Of a DNA stretch of 24,240 bases, positions 7,841 to 15,034 are shown in pieces. Numbering within the stretch: position 1 is the first letter of the stretch; every line of letters starts with the position of its first letter. Both the position numbers and the translations under genes were made by a program. Origin of the DNA: Desulfatirhabdium sp964549995. Lineage in GTDB: Bacteria > Desulfobacterota > Desulfobacteria > Desulfobacterales > Desulfatirhabdiaceae. The notes beneath the pieces were generated by a model. That model was not told where the DNA came from, ran no database searches, and saw only the letters and a program-made list of their open reading frames with translations. The stretch spans positions 1 to 24,240 of the forward strand of contig CAZJXF010000045.1 of the NCBI GenBank assembly GCA_964549995.1. The letters are read 5' to 3'.

Positions 7841-9538
7841 ATGAACCTACTCAATCCCAAGACAGAAGCCTTTGCCCATCTCGATGCGGCATCCCGAGAC
7901 ATCATGAAAAAAACCATCGCCTTCTTCGAACAAAAAGGCAAGGCGGCCGTCAAGCACGACGATCACGAGAGGGTCTGGTACGCCGATTTTCTCGAATTCG
8001 TCAAAAACAACCGGATATTCGCCCAATTGCTGACACCGCCTGCCTACGGTGAGGGCCCAACGCGCTGGGATACCTGCCGCAATTGCGATTTCAACGAAAT
8101 TCTCGGTTTTTACGGCCTGCCCTATTGGTACACCTGGCAGGTGACCATCCTGGGGCTTGGCCCCATCTGGATGAGTCCGAACGAGGCGATCAAACGGCAG
8201 ACCGGCCGGCTCCTCGAGGAAGGCGGCATCTTCGCCTTCGGGCTTTCCGAAAAAGAACACGGGGCGGATCTCTATTCGAGCGAGATGACCCTGACGGAAA
8301 TCGCCAAAGGCGACTACCGGGCGGACGGCGGGAAGTACTACATCGGAAACGCCAACAAGGCGGCCCTCGTTTCGACCTTCGGGAAAATGGCCGATTCGGA
8401 CGAGTACGTGTTCTTCGCCGTTCGAACGGATCATCCGAATTATGAGCTGGTGAAAAATGTGGTCAACTCCCAGAGCTATGTGGCCGAATACGCCCTGCAC
8501 AGCTACCCGATCCGGGAAGAAGACATTCTTTCGAGGGGACAGGATGCCTGGGACAGCGCCCTGAACACGATCAATGTCGGCAAGTTCAACCTGGGCTGGG
8601 CATCGATCGGTATCTGCACCCATGCTTTTTATGAAGGCATCCGACATGCATCCCGGCGGAGGCTCTACAACCGGTATGTCACGGATTTCCCGCATGTCCG
8701 CATGCTTCTGGTCGATGCCTACACGAGGCTTCTCGCCATGAAGCTCTTTGCTACACGGGCCTCCGATTACATGAGAAGCGCATCGGAATCCGACCGGCGA
8801 TACCTGCTCTACAACCCGATGGTCAAGATGAAGGTCACCACCCAAGGCGAGGAAGTTATCAACCTCATCTGGGATGTGATCGCAGCCAAAGGCTTCGAAA
8901 AGGACACCTATTTCGAGATGGCCGCCCGGGACATCCGCGCGCTTCCCAAGCTCGAAGGCACGGTCCATGTCAACATGGCGCTCATCATCAAGTTCATGGC
9001 CAATTATTTCTTCAATCCCGACACCTTCCCGGAAATTCCGAGACGGGACGATCCGAAGCACGACGAATTCCTGTTCCGTCAGGGACCCACCCGGGGGCTC
9101 GGCAAGATCCGCTTCCACGATTTTCATCCGGCATACGGCCTCTATGATTCGCCGAACCTCACCATTTTCAAGAAACAGATCGAGGCCCTGCGCACCTTCC
9201 TGATGCAGGCCACACCCGATGCCGGTCAGGCCAAGGACATCGATTTTCTCCTCAGCCTGGGCGAGCTCTTCACTCTGGTGGCCTACGGGCAGCTCATCCT
9301 GGAAAGCGGCCGGATTCATGGAACACCCATCGATGTCATCGACCAGATCTTCGACTTCATGATCCGGGACTTTTCCAAGTTCGCCCTGCAGATCTACTCC
9401 AAGCCGAGCAGCACGGAAACCCAGATGAAACTCTGCCTCGAGATGATTCAAAAACCGCTCACCGATCCGGCCCGCTTCGAAAGGGTATGGAACGAGCAGG
9501 TGCTGGCGCTGAAAGACGCCTACGAAATGAATCCTTGA
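7841..9538 (+). CDS. acyl-CoA dehydrogenase family protein (long, divergent)
   Basis: 565 residues, well above the ~380 of classical acyl-CoA dehydrogenases. It fits the flavin-dependent ACAD fold: an all-helical N-terminus, a middle barrel with FGLSEKEHGADLYSSEMTL in the place of the FAD-contacting ALTEPxAGSD segment, and a C-terminal helical domain with LEGTVHVN. In that last motif E372 aligns by motif with the catalytic base of YEGTxxIQ in medium-chain enzymes. The C-terminal ~190 residues are a helical extension. The substrate cannot be told; beta-oxidation or another acyl-CoA oxidation is likely. AGAGGA lies six bases before the ATG. Last gene of the plus-strand run, ending 27 bp before an inverted repeat. 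Confidence 0.85.
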   Translation: MNLLNPKTEAFAHLDAASRDIMKKTIAFFEQKGKAAVKHDDHERVWYADFLEFVKNNRIFAQLLTPPAYGEGPTRWDTCRNCDFNEILGFYGLPYWYTWQVTILGLGPIWMSPNEAIKRQTGRLLEEGGIFAFGLSEKEHGADLYSSEMTLTEIAKGDYRADGGKYYIGNANKAALVSTFGKMADSDEYVFFAVRTDHPNYELVKNVVNSQSYVAEYALHSYPIREEDILSRGQDAWDSALNTINVGKFNLGWASIGICTHAFYEGIRHASRRRLYNRYVTDFPHVRMLLVDAYTRLLAMKLFATRASDYMRSASESDRRYLLYNPMVKMKVTTQGEEVINLIWDVIAAKGFEKDTYFEMAARDIRALPKLEGTVHVNMALIIKFMANYFFNPDTFPEIPRRDDPKHDEFLFRQGPTRGLGKIRFHDFHPAYGLYDSPNLTIFKKQIEALRTFLMQATPDAGQAKDIDFLLSLGELFTLVAYGQLILESGRIHGTPIDVIDQIFDFMIRDFSKFALQIYSKPSSTETQMKLCLEMIQKPLTDPARFERVWNEQVLALKDAYEMNP

Positions 9539-9565
9539 TTCACAAAGCCAATGTTCTGTTCAACG

Positions 9566-9608
9566 GTCCAGCCTCATCGAAGGAACCCACCTCTCAATGC
9601 GGCTGGAC
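9566..9608 (+). terminator. possible terminator stem-loop after the acyl-CoA dehydrogenase gene
   Basis: GTCCAGCC (9566-9573) and GGCTGGAC (9601-9608) are perfectly complementary, and the inner CAT/ATG extends the stem past one mismatch. The loop is about 20 nt and only a short AT-rich stretch (taaaaatcg) follows nine bases later. It is therefore a weak intrinsic terminator at best. Confidence 0.4.
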
Positions 9609-9636
9609 ACCACCCCTAAAAATCGTTATTGATTAG

Positions 9637-9913
9637 TTGATGGACTCGCAAAAAGTCGCTTCCCCCCCCAGCTATGGTTCTTGACGGGCCCGAGCATGGG
9701 GGGAGATACGCCTTTTGATGTTGCATCGGATACTTGTTTGAAGCCGCCGGAGATCGTTGGGCCGGGCATGCGCATTCAAGCCATATCTGTTGGAAGAACA
9801 AGATGTTGCATTCCAATGACCCATCGTTGAAGTCTGGCCACATGCCCAGCCCTTACGAGCTCGGGCGGCTGAGTTTATCCGATGCAACGAAAAAGGCGTG
9901 TCTCCTCCCATGC
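9637..9913 (+). repeat. structured repeat, copy A (long nested hairpin)
   Basis: This fills most of the 408-bp gap between the acyl-CoA dehydrogenase and the restriction gene; no credible protein is seen in it. It starts with a terminal motif (tggactcgcaaaaagtcgct, 9641-9660) shared with copy B. The core 9694-9913 folds back on itself. The outer arms 9694-9732 and 9876-9913 are nearly perfect complements. AGCCGCC (9742-9748) pairs with GGCGGCT (9864-9870). GGGCCGGGCATG (9759-9770) pairs with CATGCCCAGCCC (9841-9852), one mismatch. TTGGAA (9790-9795) pairs with TTCCAA (9811-9816). Unpaired motifs ggagatcgttg, gatgttgc, ccatcgtt and tacgag recur in copy B. The right terminal motif of copy B is missing here. 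It ends 33 bp before the restriction gene. Confidence 0.85.
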
Positions 9914-9946
9914 GGCTCGCTATAGAGTTACCGATGGAAAAACATT

Positions 9947-10834
9947 ATGGAGCTCTGGAGCAAGACGACTGAAGAAAAATTCTTTCAGGAAGCCCTGAAA
10001 CTAACCACGGCAGACAAGCTCTTCTATCGCTCGAAAGACCATCGCTATTATGCCTATTGGCCGAAAGGGTATCAAGGCTCCAGGACGACACTCCAGAGTC
10101 GCAATTCGTTTATTGGGGATTTCAGCGAAAAGTTCGTTGTCGACCTCCTCCAACCCATCGCCAGAAAACGGGATTTATTTGCTGTTCAAGGAGTTGTTTG
10201 TCCTGAGATTGGCCTAACCCCGCAATCTCCAACGGACGTAGCGCTATGTAAAACACCGGAACGTATACAACCCCCTAAACAACTGGTTGCCATCTTCGAA
10301 GTAAAAATGTCCATTGTTTGGAACTGGGAACTGGTTGATCGTCAGCTCTTATGCATTGGCGATTTCACAAGCCACACTGGAAGACCCGGGTTGCTTCGTT
10401 CCGACTCCATGCTGAAAGCTATCGGAAAAAGCATCAATATACGGGTTTCCAGTTCCCGTTCCGCAAATATCCCGATTATTGTATTGGGAAATACGCCTAT
10501 TGCAGAAAGTTACATTGCGAAAGTCGATCACCTGAAACGCTTCGGTATCGTTCAGGGGTTTTGGTCTCTCAATCCATCCCCAATTTTAAACCCAAATACC
10601 CTAAATCGGAAAATGTCACCACGCCAAGGCTTTCTGAGGATGGATTCGTACACCGAATTGGCAGATCATGTCGGCACCCTTCTTGACTCTTCCTATCAGT
10701 ATTTTTCAAGCATGCTTACCAAGGCAGAACTTGGTCGAGTGATTGAAATCGCTGACCGCGAAATCCTTCCTGAAAAGAAAGCCGAGAAATTCTTGGAATT
10801 AATCGAATGGAACGATCATGAAGCCCATCCCTAA
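9947..10834 (+). CDS. putative type II restriction endonuclease (PD-(D/E)XK)
   Basis: 295 residues. Assigned from its overlap with a DNA methyltransferase gene and from a PD-(D/E)XK-like core: PTD (95-97) in SPTDVALCKTP, then a hydrophobic strand ending IFEVK with E118 and K120. E61 in the preceding helix could complete the metal site. The recognition sequence cannot be read. Codon use is AT-richer than in the housekeeping genes on either side, which suggests horizontal acquisition. Its ribosome site is weak (GGA 13 bases before the ATG). A short overlapping ORF begins at an ATG 13 bases upstream. The stop lies inside the methyltransferase gene, a 17-bp overlap. No separate controller gene is present. 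Confidence 0.72.
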   Translation: MELWSKTTEEKFFQEALKLTTADKLFYRSKDHRYYAYWPKGYQGSRTTLQSRNSFIGDFSEKFVVDLLQPIARKRDLFAVQGVVCPEIGLTPQSPTDVALCKTPERIQPPKQLVAIFEVKMSIVWNWELVDRQLLCIGDFTSHTGRPGLLRSDSMLKAIGKSINIRVSSSRSANIPIIVLGNTPIAESYIAKVDHLKRFGIVQGFWSLNPSPILNPNTLNRKMSPRQGFLRMDSYTELADHVGTLLDSSYQYFSSMLTKAELGRVIEIADREILPEKKAEKFLELIEWNDHEAHP

Positions 10835-11741
10835 AAGAATCGGTACGGAGACGAGCGCGTTCGGCACCCCTGGACGGATCAATCATGATTCTTCCAAGTT
10901 TTACAAGAGTCGCTTGTACGAGGGAATCGATCCTCCCGAACACATAGAATATGTTGAAAATGCAATCCCGAAAGATACTCTGGACAGGCTTTTCTGCAAA
11001 TCCAGCGAATCCATGGACGAGTTGCCGAATGACAGCGTTCACCTCATGGTGACATCTCCACCCTACAACGTTACCAAAGAATACGACGACAACCTTAGCT
11101 TGAAAGAGTATCTCGACTTTCTGGAACGTGTTCTGCGTGAAACTCACCGGGTTCTTGTAACCGGCGGAAGGATTTGCATCAATATCGCCAATTTGGGAAG
11201 AAAACCTTATATTCCCTTGCATAGCTACATCATCCAAACGATGCAAAAAATCGGCTTTCTGATGCGAGGAGAAATCATCTGGAACAAGGCCTCCAGCGCA
11301 AGCCCGTCCACAGCTTGGGGAAGCTGGCTTTCGGCAGCCAACCCGGTGTTGCGGGACATTCACGAATACATACTCGTCTTCTCGAAAGGTTCCTTCACCC
11401 GGAAATCCAAAGGAAAAAAATCATCCATTGAAAAAGTGGATTTCCTCGAATGGACCAAGAGCGTGTGGACGTTCCCTGCGGTATCGGCCAAACAGATCGG
11501 TCATCCGGCACCATTTCCTGAAGAATTACCGTTTCGCCTCATTCAATTATACACATTTGAAGGCGATGTGGTGCTGGACCCTTTTGCAGGAAGTGGAACG
11601 ACTTGCCTGGCAGCAGCCAAATGCAATCGCCATTTCATCGGATATGACATCTATCCGGAATACATCGAACTGGCGACAAGACGGATTCGAGGATGGCAAC
11701 GTCAGCTTCGCCTGTCAGATATATCCTCGACACCAGAATGA
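10818..11741 (+). CDS. type II DNA methyltransferase, beta class, probably N4-cytosine
   Basis: 307 residues. The catalytic motif TSPPYNV (79-85) precedes the SAM-binding motif DPFAGSGTT (254-262), the order of beta-class amino-methyltransferases. SPPY rather than DPPY favours N4-methylcytosine over N6-methyladenine. Between them lie RVLVTGGRICINIAN and STAWGSWLSAANPVLRDIHEYILVF, which resemble a widespread family of restriction-associated methyltransferases. It should protect host DNA from the overlapping endonuclease. GGA nine bases before the ATG supports the start. Codon use is AT-rich like that of its partner, so the two appear to have arrived together. Confidence 0.88.
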   Translation: MKPIPKRIGTETSAFGTPGRINHDSSKFYKSRLYEGIDPPEHIEYVENAIPKDTLDRLFCKSSESMDELPNDSVHLMVTSPPYNVTKEYDDNLSLKEYLDFLERVLRETHRVLVTGGRICINIANLGRKPYIPLHSYIIQTMQKIGFLMRGEIIWNKASSASPSTAWGSWLSAANPVLRDIHEYILVFSKGSFTRKSKGKKSSIEKVDFLEWTKSVWTFPAVSAKQIGHPAPFPEELPFRLIQLYTFEGDVVLDPFAGSGTTCLAAAKCNRHFIGYDIYPEYIELATRRIRGWQRQLRLSDISSTPE

Positions 11742-11768
11742 CATAGTCCAAGATGGAGGGTATTGCTC

Positions 11769-11816
11769 ATGAAATCAGACGCTATTCTTTATTTTGCAGC
11801 TTCTGACTTCCGATGA
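11769..11816 (+). CDS. possible 15-residue leader peptide coupled to plsY
   Basis: An ATG at 11769 follows a good GGAGGG ribosome site by eight to nine bases and opens a 15-codon frame (MKSDAILYFAASDFR). Its TGA overlaps the plsY ATG in the sequence ATGA. plsY itself has no visible ribosome site, so translation of this short frame could deliver ribosomes to plsY. No homologue is known to me and the coding status is uncertain. Confidence 0.4.
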   Translation: MKSDAILYFAASDFR

Positions 11817-12415
11817 AGAACCCGATGCTCCTTGCGCTGCCTTTATTCGCCTACGTGGTCGGATCGATTCCTTTCGGACGGTTGTTTGGAAAGCTGATCG
11901 GTATCGACGTGACGCGATTCGGAAGCGGCAATATCGGTGCAACCAATGTGCGACGTGCAGGCGGGAATTTCTGGGGCGGGTTGACGTTGGTCGCAGATAC
12001 CTTGAAAGGCGCGGTGCCGGTCTGGCTGGCCGAACAGAGTGCAGCCGCAGGGGCGTCTTCTACGGCATCGATGGTTTGGATTTCCGTCACCGGCCTGATG
12101 GCGGTTCTGGGGCATATGTACCCGATCTACACAGGATTTCGAAATGGAGGCAAAGGGGTGGCGACGGCAGCCGGCGTGTTTGCCGTACTCAGTCCGTGGA
12201 GTCTTCTGGGTTCCCTGGCCGCATTCGTTGCGGCCGCGGTTGTATCGAAAAAAGTGTCGCTCGGATCCCTGACGGCCGCATGCACCCTGCCCGTCTTTAC
12301 AGGATTTGGGAAGATACAGTGGCTGCCTCTTGCGCTTCTTGTGGCGCTTCTGATCCTCTACAGGCACATTCCCAACATCCGGCGTCTGAAGGACGGCAGC
12401 GAGCCTTCCCTATAG
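11813..12415 (+). CDS. plsY: acyl-phosphate:glycerol-3-phosphate acyltransferase PlsY
   Basis: 200-residue integral membrane enzyme that transfers an acyl group from acyl-phosphate to glycerol 3-phosphate, the first acylation in phospholipid synthesis. The three conserved loops are visible: GSIPFGR (17-23) with GSGNIGATNVRR (37-48), GHMYPIYTGFRNGGKGVAT (100-118), and RHIPNIRRLKDGSE near the end. About five hydrophobic helices lie between them. An in-frame stop at 11804-11806 limits the start to 11813 or the second Met at 11825. No clear ribosome site precedes the first Met, which may rely on the overlapping leader frame. It converges with the fatty-acid operon. Its usual partner plsX is not in the window. 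Confidence 0.95.
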   Translation: MKNPMLLALPLFAYVVGSIPFGRLFGKLIGIDVTRFGSGNIGATNVRRAGGNFWGGLTLVADTLKGAVPVWLAEQSAAAGASSTASMVWISVTGLMAVLGHMYPIYTGFRNGGKGVATAAGVFAVLSPWSLLGSLAAFVAAAVVSKKVSLGSLTAACTLPVFTGFGKIQWLPLALLVALLILYRHIPNIRRLKDGSEPSL

Positions 12416-12489
12416 CGTTTTCTTCGAAGCCGCAGCCGAAGAAACCCGAAACGATCCAGCCGGATTGAACATTTCTAAGGACACAAATG

Positions 12490-12519
12490 CCAAGGGCGCA
12501 CTTTTCAGTGCGCCCTTGG
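12490..12519. terminator. strong hairpin between convergent plsY and fabF
   Basis: ccaagggcgcact (12490-12502) and agtgcgcccttgg (12507-12519) form a perfect 13-bp stem with a tttc loop. It lies midway between the 3' ends of plsY and fabF, so it can serve both strands. Neither side has a long T tract, but the stem is GC-rich. Confidence 0.7.
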
Positions 12520-12540
12520 ATGATCGATCAACCTTCCACA

Positions 12541-12603
12541 CAGCCAGCCGCAACGACGAGGGATGCAGCACGACACCGCATCCGGCCTTTTTGCGAAGCC
12601 GTC
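12541..12603. repeat. fragment of the dispersed repeat family at the fabF 3' end
   Basis: The 26 bases at 12578-12603 (containing cctttttgcgaagccgtc) are identical to 17589-17614, the right end of structured repeat copy B. The preceding caacgacgagggatgcagc resembles repeats that I recall as common between genes in Desulfobacterales genomes; that recall is unverified. The last two bases of the shared block lie inside the fabF stop codon (12602-12604). Confidence 0.6.
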
Positions 12604-13843
12604 ACGGTTCAAACGCCTTCATCACGATGCATGCGTTGGTTCCCCCGAAACCGAAGGAATTGCTCATCCCGATACGCACCCGCTGTTTTCTGGCCTCATG
12701 CGGCACATAATCCAAGTCGCATTCCGGTGAGGGCTGATCCAGATTGATCGTCGGCGGAATGATCCCTGTCGATATCGTCAGTGCCAGGAACACCGCCTCG
12801 ATCCCTCCGGCCCCGCCCAGCAAATGCCCGGTCATGGATTTGGTCGCGCTGATGGGGATCTTCTTCGCGTGATCTCCGAAGATGCGCTTGATGGCCAGGG
12901 TTTCATACAAATCGTTCATCGGCGTCGATGTACCGTGGGCATTGATGTGATCGACATCCTGCGGGGAAATGCCCGCATCCTCGAGCGAAGCCCGCATGCA
13001 GCGGGCGGCCCCCTCGCCATCCGGAGAAGGTGCCGTCATGTGATAGGCATCCCCGCTCATTCCGTAGCCGATCACCTCGGCATAAATGTGGGCCCCTCGT
13101 TTTTCGGCACATTCGAGGGCTTCCAAAAGCAAAATGCCGCACCCCTCCCCGACGACAAAACCGTCTCTGTCTTTGTCGAAGGGGCGGGAGGCCTTCTCGG
13201 GTTGGTCGTTCCGGGTGGAAAGGGCTTTCATTGCATTGAACCCGGCAATGCATGTCGGCGTGATCACGGATTCCACCCCTCCGGTGATCATCGCATCCGC
13301 AGCCCCTCGCTGGACAATTTTATAGGCTTCGCCGACGGCATGGGTTCCTGCGGCACATGCCGTCGCCACCGATACGTTGGGCCCTTTGGCATTCAAATAG
13401 ATCGAAATCAACCCGGGGGCCATGTTTCCGATGAGCATGGGGATGAAGAAGGGGCTGACCCTTCCAGGCCCCTTGCTGTCGAGTACCCGTGTCGTCGTTT
13501 CGAGCATGGCAAGCCCCCCCAACCCGCATCCAGTAAAGACACCGATGCGATCGGCATTTTCATCGGTGATCACCAACCCGGCATCTTCGATCGCCATTCG
13601 GGAAGCGGCTACGGCATAGGCGATGAAGGGCTCGATACGTTTGGCCTCTTTTTTCGACAGAAAATCGGAGGCCTGAAATCCCTTCACCTCACCAGCAATG
13701 CGGGTTTCATATGGGGTCGGATCAAAGCGCGTGATTTCTGCAATACCGGATTTTCCGGCACACAGAGCCTCCCAGGATTCCCTGCATCCAATTCCAAGGG
13801 GGGTAATCAACCCCAGTCCGGTGACAACGACACGCCGATTCAA
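12602..13843 (-). CDS. fabF: beta-ketoacyl-ACP synthase II
   Basis: 413 residues, normal for FabF, which condenses malonyl-ACP with growing acyl-ACP in fatty acid elongation. The Cys-His-His triad is complete: C163 in ATACAAGTHAVG, H303 in INAHGTSTPMND, H340 in SMTGHLLGGAGG. The family glycine-rich end FGFGGTNACIV is also present. The start codon is TTG at 13843, supported by a perfect AGGAGG five bases upstream and by the conserved N-terminus NRRVVVTGLGLITPLG; there is no ATG nearby. Last gene of the minus-strand rpmF operon, 104 bp after acpP. Confidence 0.96.
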   Translation of the reverse strand: MNRRVVVTGLGLITPLGIGCRESWEALCAGKSGIAEITRFDPTPYETRIAGEVKGFQASDFLSKKEAKRIEPFIAYAVAASRMAIEDAGLVITDENADRIGVFTGCGLGGLAMLETTTRVLDSKGPGRVSPFFIPMLIGNMAPGLISIYLNAKGPNVSVATACAAGTHAVGEAYKIVQRGAADAMITGGVESVITPTCIAGFNAMKALSTRNDQPEKASRPFDKDRDGFVVGEGCGILLLEALECAEKRGAHIYAEVIGYGMSGDAYHMTAPSPDGEGAARCMRASLEDAGISPQDVDHINAHGTSTPMNDLYETLAIKRIFGDHAKKIPISATKSMTGHLLGGAGGIEAVFLALTISTGIIPPTINLDQPSPECDLDYVPHEARKQRVRIGMSNSFGFGGTNACIVMKAFEP

Positions 13844-13878
13844 AGAGGCCTCCTCGTTACGCTTCTGGAAGTTACCAC

Positions 13879-13909
13879 CGGAACCGCCACCGCTGGGGAT
13901 AGACGGTTC
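13879..13909 (-). promoter_or_regulatory. stem-loop between acpP and fabF
   Basis: ggaaccg (13879-13885) and cggttcc (13903-13909) form a seven-bp stem around a 17-nt loop in the 104-bp acpP-fabF spacer. No U tract follows on the minus strand. It may act as a processing or stability element that sets the high acpP to fabF ratio. Confidence 0.35.
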
Positions 13910-13947
13910 CGAACTGCCACGCCATGTCCGATGCCATCCACGGACGA

Positions 13948-14178
13948 TCAGGAACGGGCCAGCACAAAGTCGATGGCATCCTTCACCCGAACGATCTTTT
14001 CCGCATCTTCATCGGCAATCTCGATATCGAAGGCTTCTTCCATCGACATGATCAGTTCCACCAAATCCAAGGAATCGGCGCCCAGATCGTCCACGAAAGA
14101 AGCCTCAGGAACCACCTCGGAAAGTTCGACACCCAGTTTTTCGGCAATGATATGTTTGACTTTTTCTTCAATCGACAT
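13948..14178 (-). CDS. acpP: acyl carrier protein
   Basis: 76 residues, acidic and helical, the standard ACP size. Ser36 in DDLGADSLDLVEL is the 4'-phosphopantetheine attachment site. The ATG at 14178 is chosen over the longer open frame because a GGAGG site lies seven bases upstream and the family N-terminus MSIEEKVKHIIAEKLGV starts there. ACP carries the acyl intermediates used by FabG and FabF on either side. It lies between fabG and fabF as in many bacteria, with a 109-bp leader containing several short GC-rich hairpins. Confidence 0.97.
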   Translation of the reverse strand: MSIEEKVKHIIAEKLGVELSEVVPEASFVDDLGADSLDLVELIMSMEEAFDIEIADEDAEKIVRVKDAIDFVLARS

Positions 14179-14287
14179 TTGGTATCCTCCAGTGATTGTT
14201 GATGGAGCTCTGCTCCACGACCGGGAATGCATCCCCGACCTTCGTTTGTTCCGGCCGAACCCGTACGGCTCCGCCGTTTTTCTTCTC

Positions 14288-15034
14288 TTATCCATCCATG
14301 ACCATGCCGCCGCTGACATGAATGACCTGACCCGTGATATAGGCTGCCGCATCCGATGCCAGGAACCTTACGACACCGGCCACATCCTCGGGTTTTCCGA
14401 GTCGTCCCAGAGGGATTTGCGCCATCAAACCGCTCCGGACGTCCTCACTCAGTGCGGACGTCATGTCCGTCTCGATGTACCCGGGGGAGACGACATTGGC
14501 CGTGATGTTTCTCGAGGCAAGCTCCCGGGCGACAGCCTTGGTGAATCCGATAACGCCCGCCTTCGCAGCCGCGTAGTTGACCTGACCGGCATTACCGATC
14601 GACCCGACGACAGAACCGATGTTGATGATCCGCCCGGAATGCCGCTTGATCATGGATCGCACCGAAGCCCGCGTGCAAAGAAACATCCCGGTGAGATTCG
14701 TTCGGATGACGGCCTCCCAGTCGCCGGGTTTCATCCGTACCATCAGGTTGTCCCGGGTGATGCCGGCATTGTTGACCAGAACATCCACCCCTTGCGTGAC
14801 GGCAAGGATTTCCTTGAAAAACCGCTCGACCGAAGCTTCATCCGTAATGTCCGCCTGAATGGCCTGCACCGATCCACCGGCCGCCTCCACGAGACGAACG
14901 GTCGTTTCGGCTTCGGTGCCGTTCGATACATAATTGAAAAAGATGCGGGTGTCCTTTCCGGCAAAGGCCAGACATACGGCCCTTCCGATGCCGCGGGAAC
15001 CGCCCGTCACCACCACCGTTTTCGGGACATCCAT
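14288..15034 (-). CDS. fabG: 3-oxoacyl-ACP reductase
   Basis: 248 residues from the second of two adjacent ATG codons. It is an NADPH-dependent short-chain dehydrogenase that reduces 3-oxoacyl-ACP. It shows the TGGSRGIGRA nucleotide loop, NNAG, and the catalytic set N-S-Y-K (N114, S142, Y155, K159 counted from the first Met) in NYAAAKAG, plus the C-terminal VSGGMVMDG typical of FabG. AGGAGG lies two bases before the first ATG (15037) but five before the second (15034), so 15034 is preferred. The first ATG overlaps the stop of the upstream acyl-CoA dehydrogenase (ATGA), which suggests coupling. Confidence 0.95.
   Translation of the reverse strand: MDVPKTVVVTGGSRGIGRAVCLAFAGKDTRIFFNYVSNGTEAETTVRLVEAAGGSVQAIQADITDEASVERFFKEILAVTQGVDVLVNNAGITRDNLMVRMKPGDWEAVIRTNLTGMFLCTRASVRSMIKRHSGRIINIGSVVGSIGNAGQVNYAAAKAGVIGFTKAVARELASRNITANVVSPGYIETDMTSALSEDVRSGLMAQIPLGRLGKPEDVAGVVRFLASDAAAYITGQVIHVSGGMVMDG

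Noticed and set aside
9662..9703. C-tract and G-tract pairing (9662-9669 with 9698-9703) as a separate terminator.
   Set aside because: The G-tract is better paired with the right arm of the long hairpin, and no T run follows. It may be an alternative pairing only.
9694..9913. Integron attC site or retron msr-msd.
   Set aside because: The ends lack the attC core triplet pattern and no integrase or gene cassette array is present. No reverse transcriptase lies near either copy.
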